Positions 50,085 to 58,813 of a stretch of DNA of 64,000 nt are shown piece by piece. The position numbers and the translations under genes were made by a program. The DNA is taken from assembly GCA_018266375.1 (NCBI GenBank), contig JAFEAO010000005.1:331185-395184 (forward strand), read 5' to 3'. Source of the stretch: Bdellovibrionales bacterium. Lineage in GTDB: Bacteria > Bdellovibrionota > UBA1018 > CAIMNF01. Positions within the stretch are counted from its first letter, which is position 1; each line of letters begins with the position of its first letter. Below the pieces are notes generated by a model that ran no database searches, was not told the origin of the DNA, and was given only the letters and a program-made list of their open reading frames with translations.

Positions 50085-51119
50085 TTATGCGACTTTTTTG
50101 GAGATAGCGAATTGTTCAAGGATGCGGTCGCACTCTTTTTTGAGGCCAAAAGTACTGAGGCGCTCAGTGATGTATTGAACATAACTTTCTTCGCCGAGGC
50201 TCAGCGTTAGTGCACGTTCAAAGCTGAGCATGGCTTGAATCGTATTCTTCTTAAGAAGATGGTAATGGCCCGCTACGGACAATGCCGAGCAAAGATGCTT
50301 TACCGAGCTCGGGGTCTTTTGAGTCATGAAATCGAATACGCTGTAATAAACTTCGATGTCTTTGAAGTGATCGGTCTTCACGGCAAGATAAACCGCAGCA
50401 GCAAGGCGCTCCGGGTTCTCCGGAAAGTTCAGGATGAGCTCTTTCAAGATACGATAAGCGTCTTCAATGCGGTTTTGCTGTAAGTAGGTTTGATACAAAC
50501 CGTTCAAGCAGCGAAAGTGCATCTGGTTTGAATCGAGGCCGTCTTCATACATCTTTACCGCACCGTCGAGATCGGTTTTAACTTTTTTAATTTGACCGAG
50601 ATAAGCGCAAGCTTTTGAATAAGTTCTCTTGTCTTGTTTGGCTTTTTCGAAGCAGGTTTCGGCTTTTTCGTGATCGTTCCTTTCCAGGAACTCTTTACCT
50701 TCGATCAATGCACGTTCGAATTCATTCGGGTTCATCCAGTCGAGGACCATCTGTTCGAGCGCCGATTTGAAATCCTCTTGGTTGTAAGGCTTAAATAAAA
50801 ACTCGTCGACCTCGTCTTCAGCCGCCTTTGCAATTGCTGCACGAGAGTTGTTCGAGCTGAGCAAAAGAAACAAAAAATTGTGTTGATTACCCAGAAGAGA
50901 AGTTCCGATTCCGTCGTTGAGAAGGTAGTCGGCTATCACGAGACTGATTTTGTCGGTTTCGAGCACCTTGCGGGCTTCAGCCAGCGTTTTTAAACAAAAG
51001 ATTTTATTGTTCTGAGCGCCTAGCTCCATTAACGATTGACGAATGGCGACGCGAGACGCGAGGTTGCTGTCGATGATCATCACTTTCGCTTGACTGAAAA
51101 ATTGGTTCAAATTAGCCAC
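50085..51119 (-). CDS. Response-regulator receiver domain fused to TPR repeats
   Basis: 344 residues with a GTG start. Residues 10-125 form a receiver domain: acidic residue D17 (VMIIDSN), phospho-acceptor D64 (LVIADYLLNDG), S88 or S89 (LLLSS) and K110 (FLFKPYN). From residue 130 to the end are helical repeats of TPR type (KEFLERNDHEKAETCFEKAKQD, KMYEDGLDSNQMHFRCLNGLYQTYL). No DNA-binding or catalytic output domain. Probably a phosphorylation-controlled scaffold. It lies four bases after a large protein that may be its partner. No histidine kinase is next to it. Confidence 0.85.
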   Translation of the reverse strand: MANLNQFFSQAKVMIIDSNLASRVAIRQSLMELGAQNNKIFCLKTLAEARKVLETDKISLVIADYLLNDGIGTSLLGNQHNFLFLLLSSNNSRAAIAKAAEDEVDEFLFKPYNQEDFKSALEQMVLDWMNPNEFERALIEGKEFLERNDHEKAETCFEKAKQDKRTYSKACAYLGQIKKVKTDLDGAVKMYEDGLDSNQMHFRCLNGLYQTYLQQNRIEDAYRILKELILNFPENPERLAAAVYLAVKTDHFKDIEVYYSVFDFMTQKTPSSVKHLCSALSVAGHYHLLKKNTIQAMLSFERALTLSLGEESYVQYITERLSTFGLKKECDRILEQFAISKKVA

Positions 51120-51122
51120 GCG

Positions 51123-52619
51123 TTAAGCACCCTTCGCTTTTTTGAAGAAGTCGTCCAAGACTTCGCGTTTGGCTTGTAACTGATCGACTACGTCCGTGAA
51201 ATGAATTTTGATGGATTTGTTGAGTTCGCAAATCGCGGCGGCGCGCTCAGTGTTCTTGGTGCCGTCGTTTAAATCGTTTTCGACGATCTTTGTAGCGGCG
51301 CTAAACGTGAGCTTTTTAATTTTTTTGCCTTCTTGCATGTGAGCAACAAGGTCAATGTTGTCTCCTACAACTAGGAGGCCGACCGGAATGTCGAAGATCG
51401 CTTGAGTTTCGCGCAACTCGATCAGTCTGATCGGATCTTCGATTTCGATCTTCTGGCCGTTCTTCAAAGTAATATTCAATTTGAGTTCGGCTGAGTCGTA
51501 AGTTTTTTCGGTTGATTCGAGTTCCTTGGCGACTTCCTTTTTGAATTTTCCGTAGATCTCTTTCGCTTCTTCAGCTTCGATTGCGGCGGTCATCTCGCGT
51601 GCTTCACGAAGTTCGTTTTCGAAGGCAATATTGCCTTTTTTATTTTCGCGATCCGTCTGGAGGCGAATGAAGGCTTCGATGGTCGATGCGATGGTCGGTT
51701 TATGGCTTTTGCTGACTTCGGAGTCTGAAGACACCGCAGTGTTGCCATTCTCCAAAAAGAAAATCTTTTTATGAACGATATCTTTGCCGTTATAGAAGTA
51801 AAATGACGGCTTCTTCGAAATAAAGTACCAAATTTTTTGTTCCCAAGAAAATTCCGGACAGTTTCCGAAGAATACCCAGCGCCCCTCGTCTTTGTAGAAG
51901 GTGGTATCAGTCGGCACCCGCGGATTGAACATCCAGCCGTTCTCGCCGTTTTCAGTAAGCTGAGTTTGCTCCCACGAGCCGGCGTTCGGGCCCGGACCGT
52001 AGAAATTAATCATCCATTTTCCGATGACATAGCGAACGTGTTTATGATTTAAAAGTATCCAGAAATCGCTGAAATGTTCAATAGGCTTTTCCCACTGAAC
52101 TTTGAAGGTTGTGCGGTCTGTACTAGTAGTACGAGCGGCGGCCTTTGCCCTATTTGGAGTGTCTCCGGGTTGTTCCTTTAAGTTTTCAATCGATTGTTCG
52201 ATTTGTTGAACGGTGCCCTTGATCTTGTAGCCGAATGCTTTAACATTGACATTGAATTCCGGTATCTCGCCGACACCCTTGGATTTCAAAATAGAAAGTA
52301 CACGTGGATGGTCCATTTTGTTGAAGGCAATAACCTTCATAATACCTTGCTGAATGCGGCTTTCGTTGGAAGTGAGGAATTGAAGAGCTTGAACGAATTC
52401 GCTTTTGTCTTGAATGCAAATAATGACGATCGACCCAACTGGTTCGACGGGAATATGTTCAGCGATTTCAAAAAATTGCTGTGCTTGTACGTAAGAAAAA
52501 GCAGTTTGCGTTTTGATCTGCTCCACAAAAGAAGTCATTACCGCAGGTAGGGTTGCCGTGGGTGAGCAAACTACGACGCGGATTTGATGATCTTTTGCGA
52601 GCTCCAATTTGTACGACAT
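51123..52619 (-). CDS. Large protein of unknown function, possible signalling partner
   Basis: 498 residues, GGAGAGGG before the ATG. The first 140 residues look like an alpha/beta fold (RVVVCSPTATLPAVMTSF, SIVIICIQDKSEFV, MKVIAFNKMDHPRVLSILKSKGVGEIPEF) similar to a receiver-like domain without a clear phospho-acceptor. A Trp/Tyr/Phe-rich middle domain (FSDFWILLNHKHVRYVIGKWM, KIWYFISKKPSFYFYNG) follows, then a helical linker and a C-terminal beta-rich part. No known family recognised. It precedes the receiver-TPR gene by only four bases, so the two likely act together. Confidence 0.75.
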   Translation of the reverse strand: MSYKLELAKDHQIRVVVCSPTATLPAVMTSFVEQIKTQTAFSYVQAQQFFEIAEHIPVEPVGSIVIICIQDKSEFVQALQFLTSNESRIQQGIMKVIAFNKMDHPRVLSILKSKGVGEIPEFNVNVKAFGYKIKGTVQQIEQSIENLKEQPGDTPNRAKAAARTTSTDRTTFKVQWEKPIEHFSDFWILLNHKHVRYVIGKWMINFYGPGPNAGSWEQTQLTENGENGWMFNPRVPTDTTFYKDEGRWVFFGNCPEFSWEQKIWYFISKKPSFYFYNGKDIVHKKIFFLENGNTAVSSDSEVSKSHKPTIASTIEAFIRLQTDRENKKGNIAFENELREAREMTAAIEAEEAKEIYGKFKKEVAKELESTEKTYDSAELKLNITLKNGQKIEIEDPIRLIELRETQAIFDIPVGLLVVGDNIDLVAHMQEGKKIKKLTFSAATKIVENDLNDGTKNTERAAAICELNKSIKIHFTDVVDQLQAKREVLDDFFKKAKGA

Positions 52620-52848
52620 TCCCTCTCCAAATGTTAAAAAAATCTTGTCTGTGATCCCTTAGTTGTTCGGTATCTATAGGAAGAATGTTAAGTGGCCAAA
52701 CCTCAATATAGAAAAAAGAACGCACAAAAATTTGACATCGGCAAAAGTTACCGAAGAAAACGTCAAAAAAATTATTAAATAAAAATTATTTGATAATTTT
52801 TGCAATGACTTCGAAGGTTCGCCTAGAATAAAGAAAGGAGGTGTTTGC

Positions 52849-53685
52849 ATGTCTAAAGCGTTATGGCCCGCCGTATCGGGAGCTATTGCACGCGACCATC
52901 AGGTCGAGGTTATCGCGAACAACCTTGCCAACGTCAACACCAATGGGTTTAAGAAAGACGACGTGGCATTCAAAGAATATCTCTCTAAAAATGAAAAGTT
53001 AGACGATGAAGGCAAAGACATCCTACGCTCCCCGATCAAAGACAAAGATCTCTACCGACTTGAGGGGAGGGACCAATCGTTTGTCGTGGTAAACGGGACA
53101 CACCCGGTACACAGAACCGGCGGATTTAAAGTCACCGACAATCCACTTGATGTCGCGCTCGAAGGGCCCGGTTTTTTTGAAATCGCAACCTCTCAAGGAA
53201 TTCGTTATACGCGTGCGGGAAGTTTTAAGCTTTCAAGTGAAGGCAGATTAGTGACTTCAGAGGGAAATCCGGTCCTTTCGGCAAGCACCGCAGGTGAAGA
53301 CGCCATCCGTTCGCCGGCAAGCGAAGCGGCGGGAAGATACATTAGTGTCGATGGCCGCGAAGGCCAGCTCCATATCAACGACAAAGGTGAGATCTACATG
53401 GGCGAAGATAAAATAGCCGATCTCAGCATCGTCGAGTTCACCGATTTAAAACCGCTTCGCAAATCAGGCGGATTGAACTTCGAAAACAAGGATTCTAAAA
53501 ACGTACCTGTATCTGCGCAAAACACCGCTGTAAAACAAGGAATGATCGAGACTTCGAACGTGAATCCGGTTGAGGAAATCAGCAACTTGATCCGTGCGAA
53601 TCGGTTGTTCGAACAAGATTTGAAAGCAATGAAGACCGTCGACAATATGATGGGCAAAGAAGTAAACGAAATCGGCAAATTCTAA
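52849..53685 (+). CDS. flgF: Flagellar basal-body rod protein FlgF
   Basis: 278 residues, strong AGGAGGT site. Proximal rod protein. The N-terminal flagellar hook/rod motif is ARDHQVEVIANNLANVNTNGFKKDDVAF, and the C-terminal signature is GMIETSNVNPVEEISNLIRANRLFEQDLKAMKTVD. Being first of the flgF-flgG pair and shorter in its conserved part than FlgE supports FlgF over FlgG. It opens the flagellar operon of the window. Confidence 0.9.
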   Translation: MSKALWPAVSGAIARDHQVEVIANNLANVNTNGFKKDDVAFKEYLSKNEKLDDEGKDILRSPIKDKDLYRLEGRDQSFVVVNGTHPVHRTGGFKVTDNPLDVALEGPGFFEIATSQGIRYTRAGSFKLSSEGRLVTSEGNPVLSASTAGEDAIRSPASEAAGRYISVDGREGQLHINDKGEIYMGEDKIADLSIVEFTDLKPLRKSGGLNFENKDSKNVPVSAQNTAVKQGMIETSNVNPVEEISNLIRANRLFEQDLKAMKTVDNMMGKEVNEIGKF

Positions 53686-53709
53686 ACCAAGGATGGTTAA
53701 GGAGAAACC

Positions 53710-54495
53710 ATGTTAAAGGCATTAACCACGGCAGCGACCGGGCTCGAAGCACAACAATCCAATTTGGACCGGATTGCAAACGATCTCGCGAACGTCAACA
53801 CCGACGGCTACAAGCGCAGTGAAACCGAGTTTCAGGACTTAATGTATGAAACAGTCAAAGAGCCGGGCGGGAAGCAGGGTGCAACCACCGTGTCTCCGAC
53901 CGGTGTCCAAAAAGGCCTGGGTGTAAAAGTGGGATCCACTCACAAAGTTTTCGAACAAGGCCCGGTAAAAGTGACCAACAACCCATACGATTTAATGATC
54001 GAAGGGAAAGGTTTTATTCCGGTCACGTTGCCGAACTCCGGTGAGACTGTTTACACCCGCGCTGGTGCATTCAAGCTCGACTCTCAGGGACGAATCAGTT
54101 TGAGTAACGGCGCACTCTTGTCTCCGACGGTAACCATTCCACCGGAAGCGACCTCCGTCGTGATTTCTCCGAACGGCGAGATCAAAGCGTTCAGCACCGA
54201 GGGCGAAAGCGTTCTTGGCCAAGTTCAAGTCGTCAATTTTGTGAACCCTCAGGGTTTGAAAGCGATCGGTAATAACTTTTACCAAAGATCGCCTGCCAGT
54301 GGATCGCCACAGGAAGGCGTCCCCGGTGAAGCGGGTCGTGGAACGATTCTTCAGGGCGCGCTTGAGGCGTCGACCGTCAATACTGCCAACAGTATGGTCG
54401 AGATGATCGGTGCGCAACGGGGCTATGAAATGAATACACGCGTGATGTCGGTTGCGGATAAAATGCTTGAAGCTACAACAAATATCGTGAGATAG
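53710..54495 (+). CDS. flgG: Flagellar basal-body rod protein FlgG
   Basis: 261 residues, the usual FlgG length; AAGGAG before the ATG. Distal rod protein. Starts MLKALTTAATGLEAQQSNLDRIANDLANVNTDGYKRSETEFQDLMYET and ends GALEASTVNTANSMVEMIGAQRGYEMNTRVMSVADKMLEATTNIVR, both classic. Follows flgF after 24 bases. Confidence 0.97.
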   Translation: MLKALTTAATGLEAQQSNLDRIANDLANVNTDGYKRSETEFQDLMYETVKEPGGKQGATTVSPTGVQKGLGVKVGSTHKVFEQGPVKVTNNPYDLMIEGKGFIPVTLPNSGETVYTRAGAFKLDSQGRISLSNGALLSPTVTIPPEATSVVISPNGEIKAFSTEGESVLGQVQVVNFVNPQGLKAIGNNFYQRSPASGSPQEGVPGEAGRGTILQGALEASTVNTANSMVEMIGAQRGYEMNTRVMSVADKMLEATTNIVR

Positions 54496-54553
54496 TTTAA
54501 TTAATGGGCGCAGGATGCGCCCCGGAAGCTGTAACAACCAAGGAGGGTGTCGG

Positions 54554-55276
54554 GTGAGTCTTAGGGTAACCTGCGTTGTATTATCGATGGGGATCGTGTT
54601 GAGTTCGGCGAGTTACGCTGCCGATCAAAAACCCTCCCTTGCCGAAGAAATCTCTTCAAAAATTGTGCAACAGCTTTCTGATCGCATCCCTAACGCACGC
54701 GTCAAACTTCCAAGTTTGACAGGCGTTGCGAAGCAATCCCCTCTCTCTGAAATCGAAAAGCTCACCGATGTGCGGTTTATCGAAGACAAAGCAAGCGGAG
54801 TCGCCGTTGCCGAAGTGATCGGAACGACCGAGGGCGGACGTGAAGTGCGGCAGGTGATTCAAACGCCTTACGAAGCCTGGGTTGAAGTTCCGACCGCGAT
54901 TCAGCGGATTTATCCAAATACCAAGCTAAAAACAGAAGATTTTAAGATTTCAAAAATTAACGTCGCTTCAGGTATCGCCCGCGAATATCGCGGAGTGATG
55001 GTGGGTTCGGAGGCGGATCTTAATAAAATGGAATCGCGCCAGACGATCCTTGAAAACCAATTTGTTACTCGCAACGCTGTTCAAAAACAGCCCGATATTC
55101 GCAAAGGTGAAATGGTGAAACTTGAACTCACGTCGGGCGATCTGAGTCTTGTGACTCAAGCGATCGTGCAAGAGTCGGGTTTGGTCGGTGACCGTATTCA
55201 TGTCCTGACTTTGAAAACCAAAAAAGAAATCGTCGGTAAGCTCCGTGCTGATCACAGTATCGAGGTGAACCTATGA
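54554..55276 (+). CDS. flgA: Flagellar P-ring assembly chaperone FlgA
   Basis: 240 residues from the GTG at 54554, which has AAGGAGGG eight bases upstream and then starts with a signal peptide (MSLRVTCVVLSMGIVLSSASYA); the open frame to 54515 lacks a ribosome site. Periplasmic helper for P-ring assembly. C-terminal SAF-type region: NQFVTRNAVQKQPDIRKGEMVKLELTSGDLSLVTQAIVQESGLVGDRIHVLTLKTKK. Overlaps flgH by four bases (ATGA). Confidence 0.88.
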   Translation: MSLRVTCVVLSMGIVLSSASYAADQKPSLAEEISSKIVQQLSDRIPNARVKLPSLTGVAKQSPLSEIEKLTDVRFIEDKASGVAVAEVIGTTEGGREVRQVIQTPYEAWVEVPTAIQRIYPNTKLKTEDFKISKINVASGIAREYRGVMVGSEADLNKMESRQTILENQFVTRNAVQKQPDIRKGEMVKLELTSGDLSLVTQAIVQESGLVGDRIHVLTLKTKKEIVGKLRADHSIEVNL

Positions 55277-56235
55277 GAACGGTGATGACGTTCATTGCGT
55301 TTATGATCACCCTCGCCTTCTCAGGCTGCTCGACTTTGAATCCGTTTTCAAAGCCTGAAAACGAGAATTATAATGCGCTTACTTATGGAGCGGATTATGC
55401 CCGCCGTCCCGACGGACAAACTGGTTGGAGCCGTAATTATGGTAATGCTCCAGTAGCACCAGTATCGTCTTCTTCAGGCACGATTTTTCGCGGAACAGCG
55501 AGCGCGGAGCCGCAGCAAGATAAAAAGACTGCTTTTTATGGTTCTGAAGACGCCGAAACCGGAACGGAAATGCTTGATCCGACCGACGACAACGTGCGTG
55601 CGCAAATCGAAAATCGCCGTGCCCGTCAAAGCGGTGAAGTCGCCCGCAACAGCGATCGCGCGATTCGCTCTGATTTTTACGACAATACCCCGAATGACGG
55701 CTCGCTTTGGTCGAATGAAAACGACGCAAATTACTTTTTCACCAAGGGTAAGGTTCGCGCAATGGGCGACATTATTTCTGTAAAAATGGAAGAGCCGATC
55801 ATTCGCCAGGTTGCCGAAGAAATCAAAAAGAGCCTGACTCCAGCCGAGCAGGAAGTTGAAATGGCGCTTTATCTTAAAAACGCCGACGGCGCCAAGGGCG
55901 ACAAAGACATTCAAGCATATCGTAACGTGGCCGCCGAAGAGCTAAAGACGAACGAAGCAGAAGACATAAAAAACAAAATGGAAAAAGCCGTGCGCTGGTC
56001 TCAAATCGATCTGAGCAAAACCGTGGGTTTGACCCCGAACGAAGAGCTCAGGGCCGAGGTGATCGACCGCTATCAGAACGGTAACTACAAGATTCGCGCG
56101 GTCAAACGCGTGATGTATAGAGGTTCGTCAAAACTCATGTCGATCGTGGCCGTGGCGCCGGCGTCTGATTTTGATGAAAAAGATGTGATTAACTCAGGGA
56201 AATTGTATGAACACAAAATTAAAATCGCACGCTGA
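55273..56235 (+). CDS. flgH: Flagellar L-ring protein FlgH
   Basis: 320 residues, about 90 longer than E. coli FlgH. Outer membrane lipoprotein of the flagellar bushing: lipobox LAFSGC at residue 19. The long N-terminal part (residues 25-140) is Pro/Ser/Asn-rich, then the conserved FlgH core starts at SLWSNENDANYFFTKGKVRAMGDIISVKM. The family tail RAVKRVMYRGSSKLMSIVAVA is weakly similar to FlgH. Overlaps flgA by four bases and flgI follows. Confidence 0.82.
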   Translation: MRTVMTFIAFMITLAFSGCSTLNPFSKPENENYNALTYGADYARRPDGQTGWSRNYGNAPVAPVSSSSGTIFRGTASAEPQQDKKTAFYGSEDAETGTEMLDPTDDNVRAQIENRRARQSGEVARNSDRAIRSDFYDNTPNDGSLWSNENDANYFFTKGKVRAMGDIISVKMEEPIIRQVAEEIKKSLTPAEQEVEMALYLKNADGAKGDKDIQAYRNVAAEELKTNEAEDIKNKMEKAVRWSQIDLSKTVGLTPNEELRAEVIDRYQNGNYKIRAVKRVMYRGSSKLMSIVAVAPASDFDEKDVINSGKLYEHKIKIAR

Positions 56236-56248
56236 ATTCGAGCATTGT

Positions 56249-57292
56249 ATGAAGCGACAAGCGTGCAGCCTGCTTACGGCGTTAGTGGCGACGACGGTAT
56301 TTTTTTCGTCGGCACTCGCTTACGGCGCAACAGCAACGACGGGTGCGAGACTTAAAGATATTGCGGCCGTTAAAGGCGTTCGCGAAAATATTCTGATCGG
56401 ATACGGCCTCGTCGTGGGTTTGAAGGGTACCGGCGACTCAAGTGCCGACGTGACGGCGAAGTCTCTCGGTCGTCTCTTCGGCAAGCTTGGTCTTGATGTT
56501 GAGAAAAACGCGCAGGTCAAATCGAAAAACGCGGCGGCCGTGATCGTGACTGCGAAGTTGCCTCCGTTCGCACGTTCGGGCACGCAGATCGACATCACCG
56601 TGAGTTCTATCGGAGATTCTCAATCCTTAGAGGGCGGCGTGCTTTTGGTGACCCCGCTTCGTGCAGGCGATCAGCAGGTATATGCCGTCGCTCAAGGTCC
56701 GATCACCCTTGGATCAATTGCCGATGGCAAGGCGACGTTCCCGACCGTGGGCCGCGTGGTTTCGGGCGCCATGATTGAAAAAGATATCGATACAAATTTT
56801 GCTGCCAAAAAGAGCTTCAGACTCGCACTTAACAACCCGGATTTTACAACAGCCGCTCGGCTCGTAGCTCTCGTCAACGCAGAGTTGGGCGGCAAGTTCG
56901 CATCGGCGCGCGACAGCGCGACGGTCGACATCGTAGTGCCGTTCAATTACGACGGCAACACGGTAGAGCTTATGGCTCGCGTTGAAAATATTCGTATCGT
57001 CGTGGATAGCAAAGCGAAAGTTGTTTTGAACGAACGTACGGGTACAGTGGTGATGGGCGATAAAGTGATGATCACTCCGATCGCGATTTCTCACGGCGAT
57101 CTTTCGATCCAAGTGAAGGGTGGAAAGAACGAGTACTTACATGATTTGAAAAGCGCATCGGGCGGTAACGCCACGGTGTCCGATTTAGTGAAACTTTTGA
57201 ACACGCTCGGAGTGCAACCGAAAGACTTGACCGCGATTTTCCAGACGATCAAGCAAACAGGCGCTCTTCAAGCTGAACTCGAATTGCTTTAA
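56249..57292 (+). CDS. flgI: Flagellar P-ring protein FlgI
   Basis: 347 residues from the ATG at 56249, which begins a signal peptide (MKRQACSLLTALVATTVFFSSALAYGA). An earlier in-frame ATG at 56207 lies inside flgH and adds 14 polar residues. Characteristic FlgI segments: RLKDIAAVKGVRENILIGYGLVVGLKGTGDSS, AAVIVTAKLPPFARSGTQIDITVSSIGDSQSLEGGVLLVTPL, NERTGTVVMGDKV, and VQPKDLTAIFQTIKQTGALQAEL. Confidence 0.96.
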   Translation: MKRQACSLLTALVATTVFFSSALAYGATATTGARLKDIAAVKGVRENILIGYGLVVGLKGTGDSSADVTAKSLGRLFGKLGLDVEKNAQVKSKNAAAVIVTAKLPPFARSGTQIDITVSSIGDSQSLEGGVLLVTPLRAGDQQVYAVAQGPITLGSIADGKATFPTVGRVVSGAMIEKDIDTNFAAKKSFRLALNNPDFTTAARLVALVNAELGGKFASARDSATVDIVVPFNYDGNTVELMARVENIRIVVDSKAKVVLNERTGTVVMGDKVMITPIAISHGDLSIQVKGGKNEYLHDLKSASGGNATVSDLVKLLNTLGVQPKDLTAIFQTIKQTGALQAELELL

Positions 57293-57342
57293 AGTTTGTG
57301 AAACGGGAGGAACGGGTAATTTCCAAGGAAGGAAACGGCAAG

Positions 57343-57483
57343 ATGATCCAGGAAACAGAATGGAAGCTTAAGCCTGCTAGGATGGTGGGCCCACTTGATT
57401 CTGCAAATTTCATTGGCCGTGAAGGACAGGATGTCCGCACCCGCAATGTCCGAATTCACAAGGGTCTGGAGGGGAATTCTTAA
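57343..57483 (+). CDS. Small protein between flgI and flgJ
   Basis: 46 residues from the ATG at 57343, with AAGGAAGG about ten bases before. A longer frame from the GTG at 57298 is possible. Its stop overlaps the next start as TAATG, a sign of coupled translation. Sequence (MIQETEWKLKPARMVGPLDS... ending HKGLEGNS) is not recognised. It lies inside the flagellar operon, so a flagellar role is a reasonable guess only. Confidence 0.5.
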   Translation: MIQETEWKLKPARMVGPLDSANFIGREGQDVRTRNVRIHKGLEGNS

Positions 57484-57893
57484 TGAAGGCCTCTCCAGCC
57501 CCCCCCCTGAAATCCCCGCAATTGCAGCAAAAACAGGCTCGTCAAACTTATGACGACCCTCGAATCACCAAAGAGATGCGTGAGGCCGCTCAGGGTCTCG
57601 AGGCCGTCTTCACGGGCGAAATGCTCAAAGCCATGCGTAGCAATGTTGACGAATCTGAGCTTTCCTTAAAGAACTCAGCGACAGAAATATATCAAGGCAT
57701 GCTCGACAGCGAATATGCGGAGATTTCCGCGAAACAGAATTCCCTCGGTTTAGGGCGGCAGATTCTAGATTATTGGTTGCGTTCGATGCCCCAAGACAAG
57801 TACAATGAAAGAAGGAATTCTCAGGTCCAGGAGCCTGTAAAAACAGGCAGTTCCAGACGTACAGGAGGTACACATGAGGGTCAATCCGAATAG
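57483..57893 (+). CDS. flgJ: Rod-binding protein, FlgJ N-terminal type
   Basis: 136 residues. It contains only the rod-cap domain: KEMREAAQGLEAVFTGEMLKAMRSNVDESELSLKNSATEIYQGMLDSEYAEISAKQNSLGLGRQIL. No muramidase domain is attached, unlike E. coli FlgJ. It probably caps the growing rod. Overlaps flgM by 20 bases. Confidence 0.88.
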   Translation: MKASPAPPLKSPQLQQKQARQTYDDPRITKEMREAAQGLEAVFTGEMLKAMRSNVDESELSLKNSATEIYQGMLDSEYAEISAKQNSLGLGRQILDYWLRSMPQDKYNERRNSQVQEPVKTGSSRRTGGTHEGQSE

Positions 57894-58203
57894 CAGTCCA
57901 ATTCAAAGCACGAACACCGCCGAATCTCAGGCAGCGAAAAAATCAGAAAGACTAAAACACGATCATAACGAAGCACGCGCGCGTTCCGTCGAGACAACCA
58001 GCAATGGTTCGGCGAATGCAGAAATCTCTTCACGCGCAAAAGAAATGGCTGCGGCTAAGCAAGTCGCGAGCGACTCACCGGATGTTCGTGAAGCGAAAAT
58101 CGCGGCTTTGCGCGAGCAAATCGCCAGCAAAAAATACAACGTTAGCGCGGATGCAATCGCAGACCGCTTGGTAGACGATCATTTGAAAATGGGCGGAGCT
58201 TGA
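57874..58203 (+). CDS. flgM: Probable anti-sigma28 factor FlgM
   Basis: 109 residues, AGGAGGT directly before the ATG. The N-terminal half is disordered and polar; the C-terminal half SPDVREAKIAALREQIASKKYNVSADAIADRLVDDHL matches the FlgM sigma28-binding helices. FlgM holds back FliA until the hook-basal body is finished and is then exported. Position before flgN-flgK-flgL fits. FliA itself is not in the window. Confidence 0.85.
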   Translation: MRVNPNSSPIQSTNTAESQAAKKSERLKHDHNEARARSVETTSNGSANAEISSRAKEMAAAKQVASDSPDVREAKIAALREQIASKKYNVSADAIADRLVDDHLKMGGA

Positions 58204-58247
58204 TTTTTTCTACATAATCCGTAGCACCAAGGATGGGGCGAGGAATC

Positions 58248-58808
58248 ATGAGTAACGAAAACCAAAATACGTCCGCACAAAATAAAGCGGTGATCCCGCG
58301 TGAGAAGCTGCATCAGTCTTTGCAGGAGTTGATCGGCCTTCATCGCCAACTTTACGAAGTCATCAAAAATGAAAACGAAGCGATAACCAATGCTGATGTA
58401 AAAGGCACTTATGATGCCGCCGCCGCGAAAGAAGCGCTCATCCACTGGATACACCAATCCGAGATGTCTCGCCAAGCGGTGCTCTACACCCTTTGCAAAG
58501 AAGAAGGTCTTGAAAACGAAAGTCCTTCCCTTCGCGATTTGATCGCGTTTTACTCGGGACGCGACAATGAAATTTCGGATAAACTCCAAACCGACTTCAA
58601 CACCCTTATTATTCTCGTTGAGCGCATCAAAAAACAAAACGAAATGAACGGCAAACTCGTCGAGGCTTCTTTGAAGCACATCCACAACATGAAGAAAAAC
58701 ATCTTCGGCGAAACCACGCACCAGGCACGCACCTACAACCAGCAAGGACATAAAAACACAGGCTCGACCAGCGAACACGGTCCGCGCCTCGTATCGAAAG
58801 AGGTCTAA
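58248..58808 (+). CDS. flgN: FlgN-family flagellar export chaperone
   Basis: 186 residues from the ATG at 58248, with GAGGAA seven bases upstream. Mainly alpha-helical: EKLHQSLQELIGLHRQLYEVIKNENEAI and RDNEISDKLQTDFNTLIILVERIKKQNEMNGKLVEASL fit the FlgN chaperone for FlgK and FlgL. The Gln/Ser/Gly-rich tail is unusually long. Directly upstream of flgK (five bases). Confidence 0.82.
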   Translation: MSNENQNTSAQNKAVIPREKLHQSLQELIGLHRQLYEVIKNENEAITNADVKGTYDAAAAKEALIHWIHQSEMSRQAVLYTLCKEEGLENESPSLRDLIAFYSGRDNEISDKLQTDFNTLIILVERIKKQNEMNGKLVEASLKHIHNMKKNIFGETTHQARTYNQQGHKNTGSTSEHGPRLVSKEV

Positions 58809-58813
58809 TTTAG

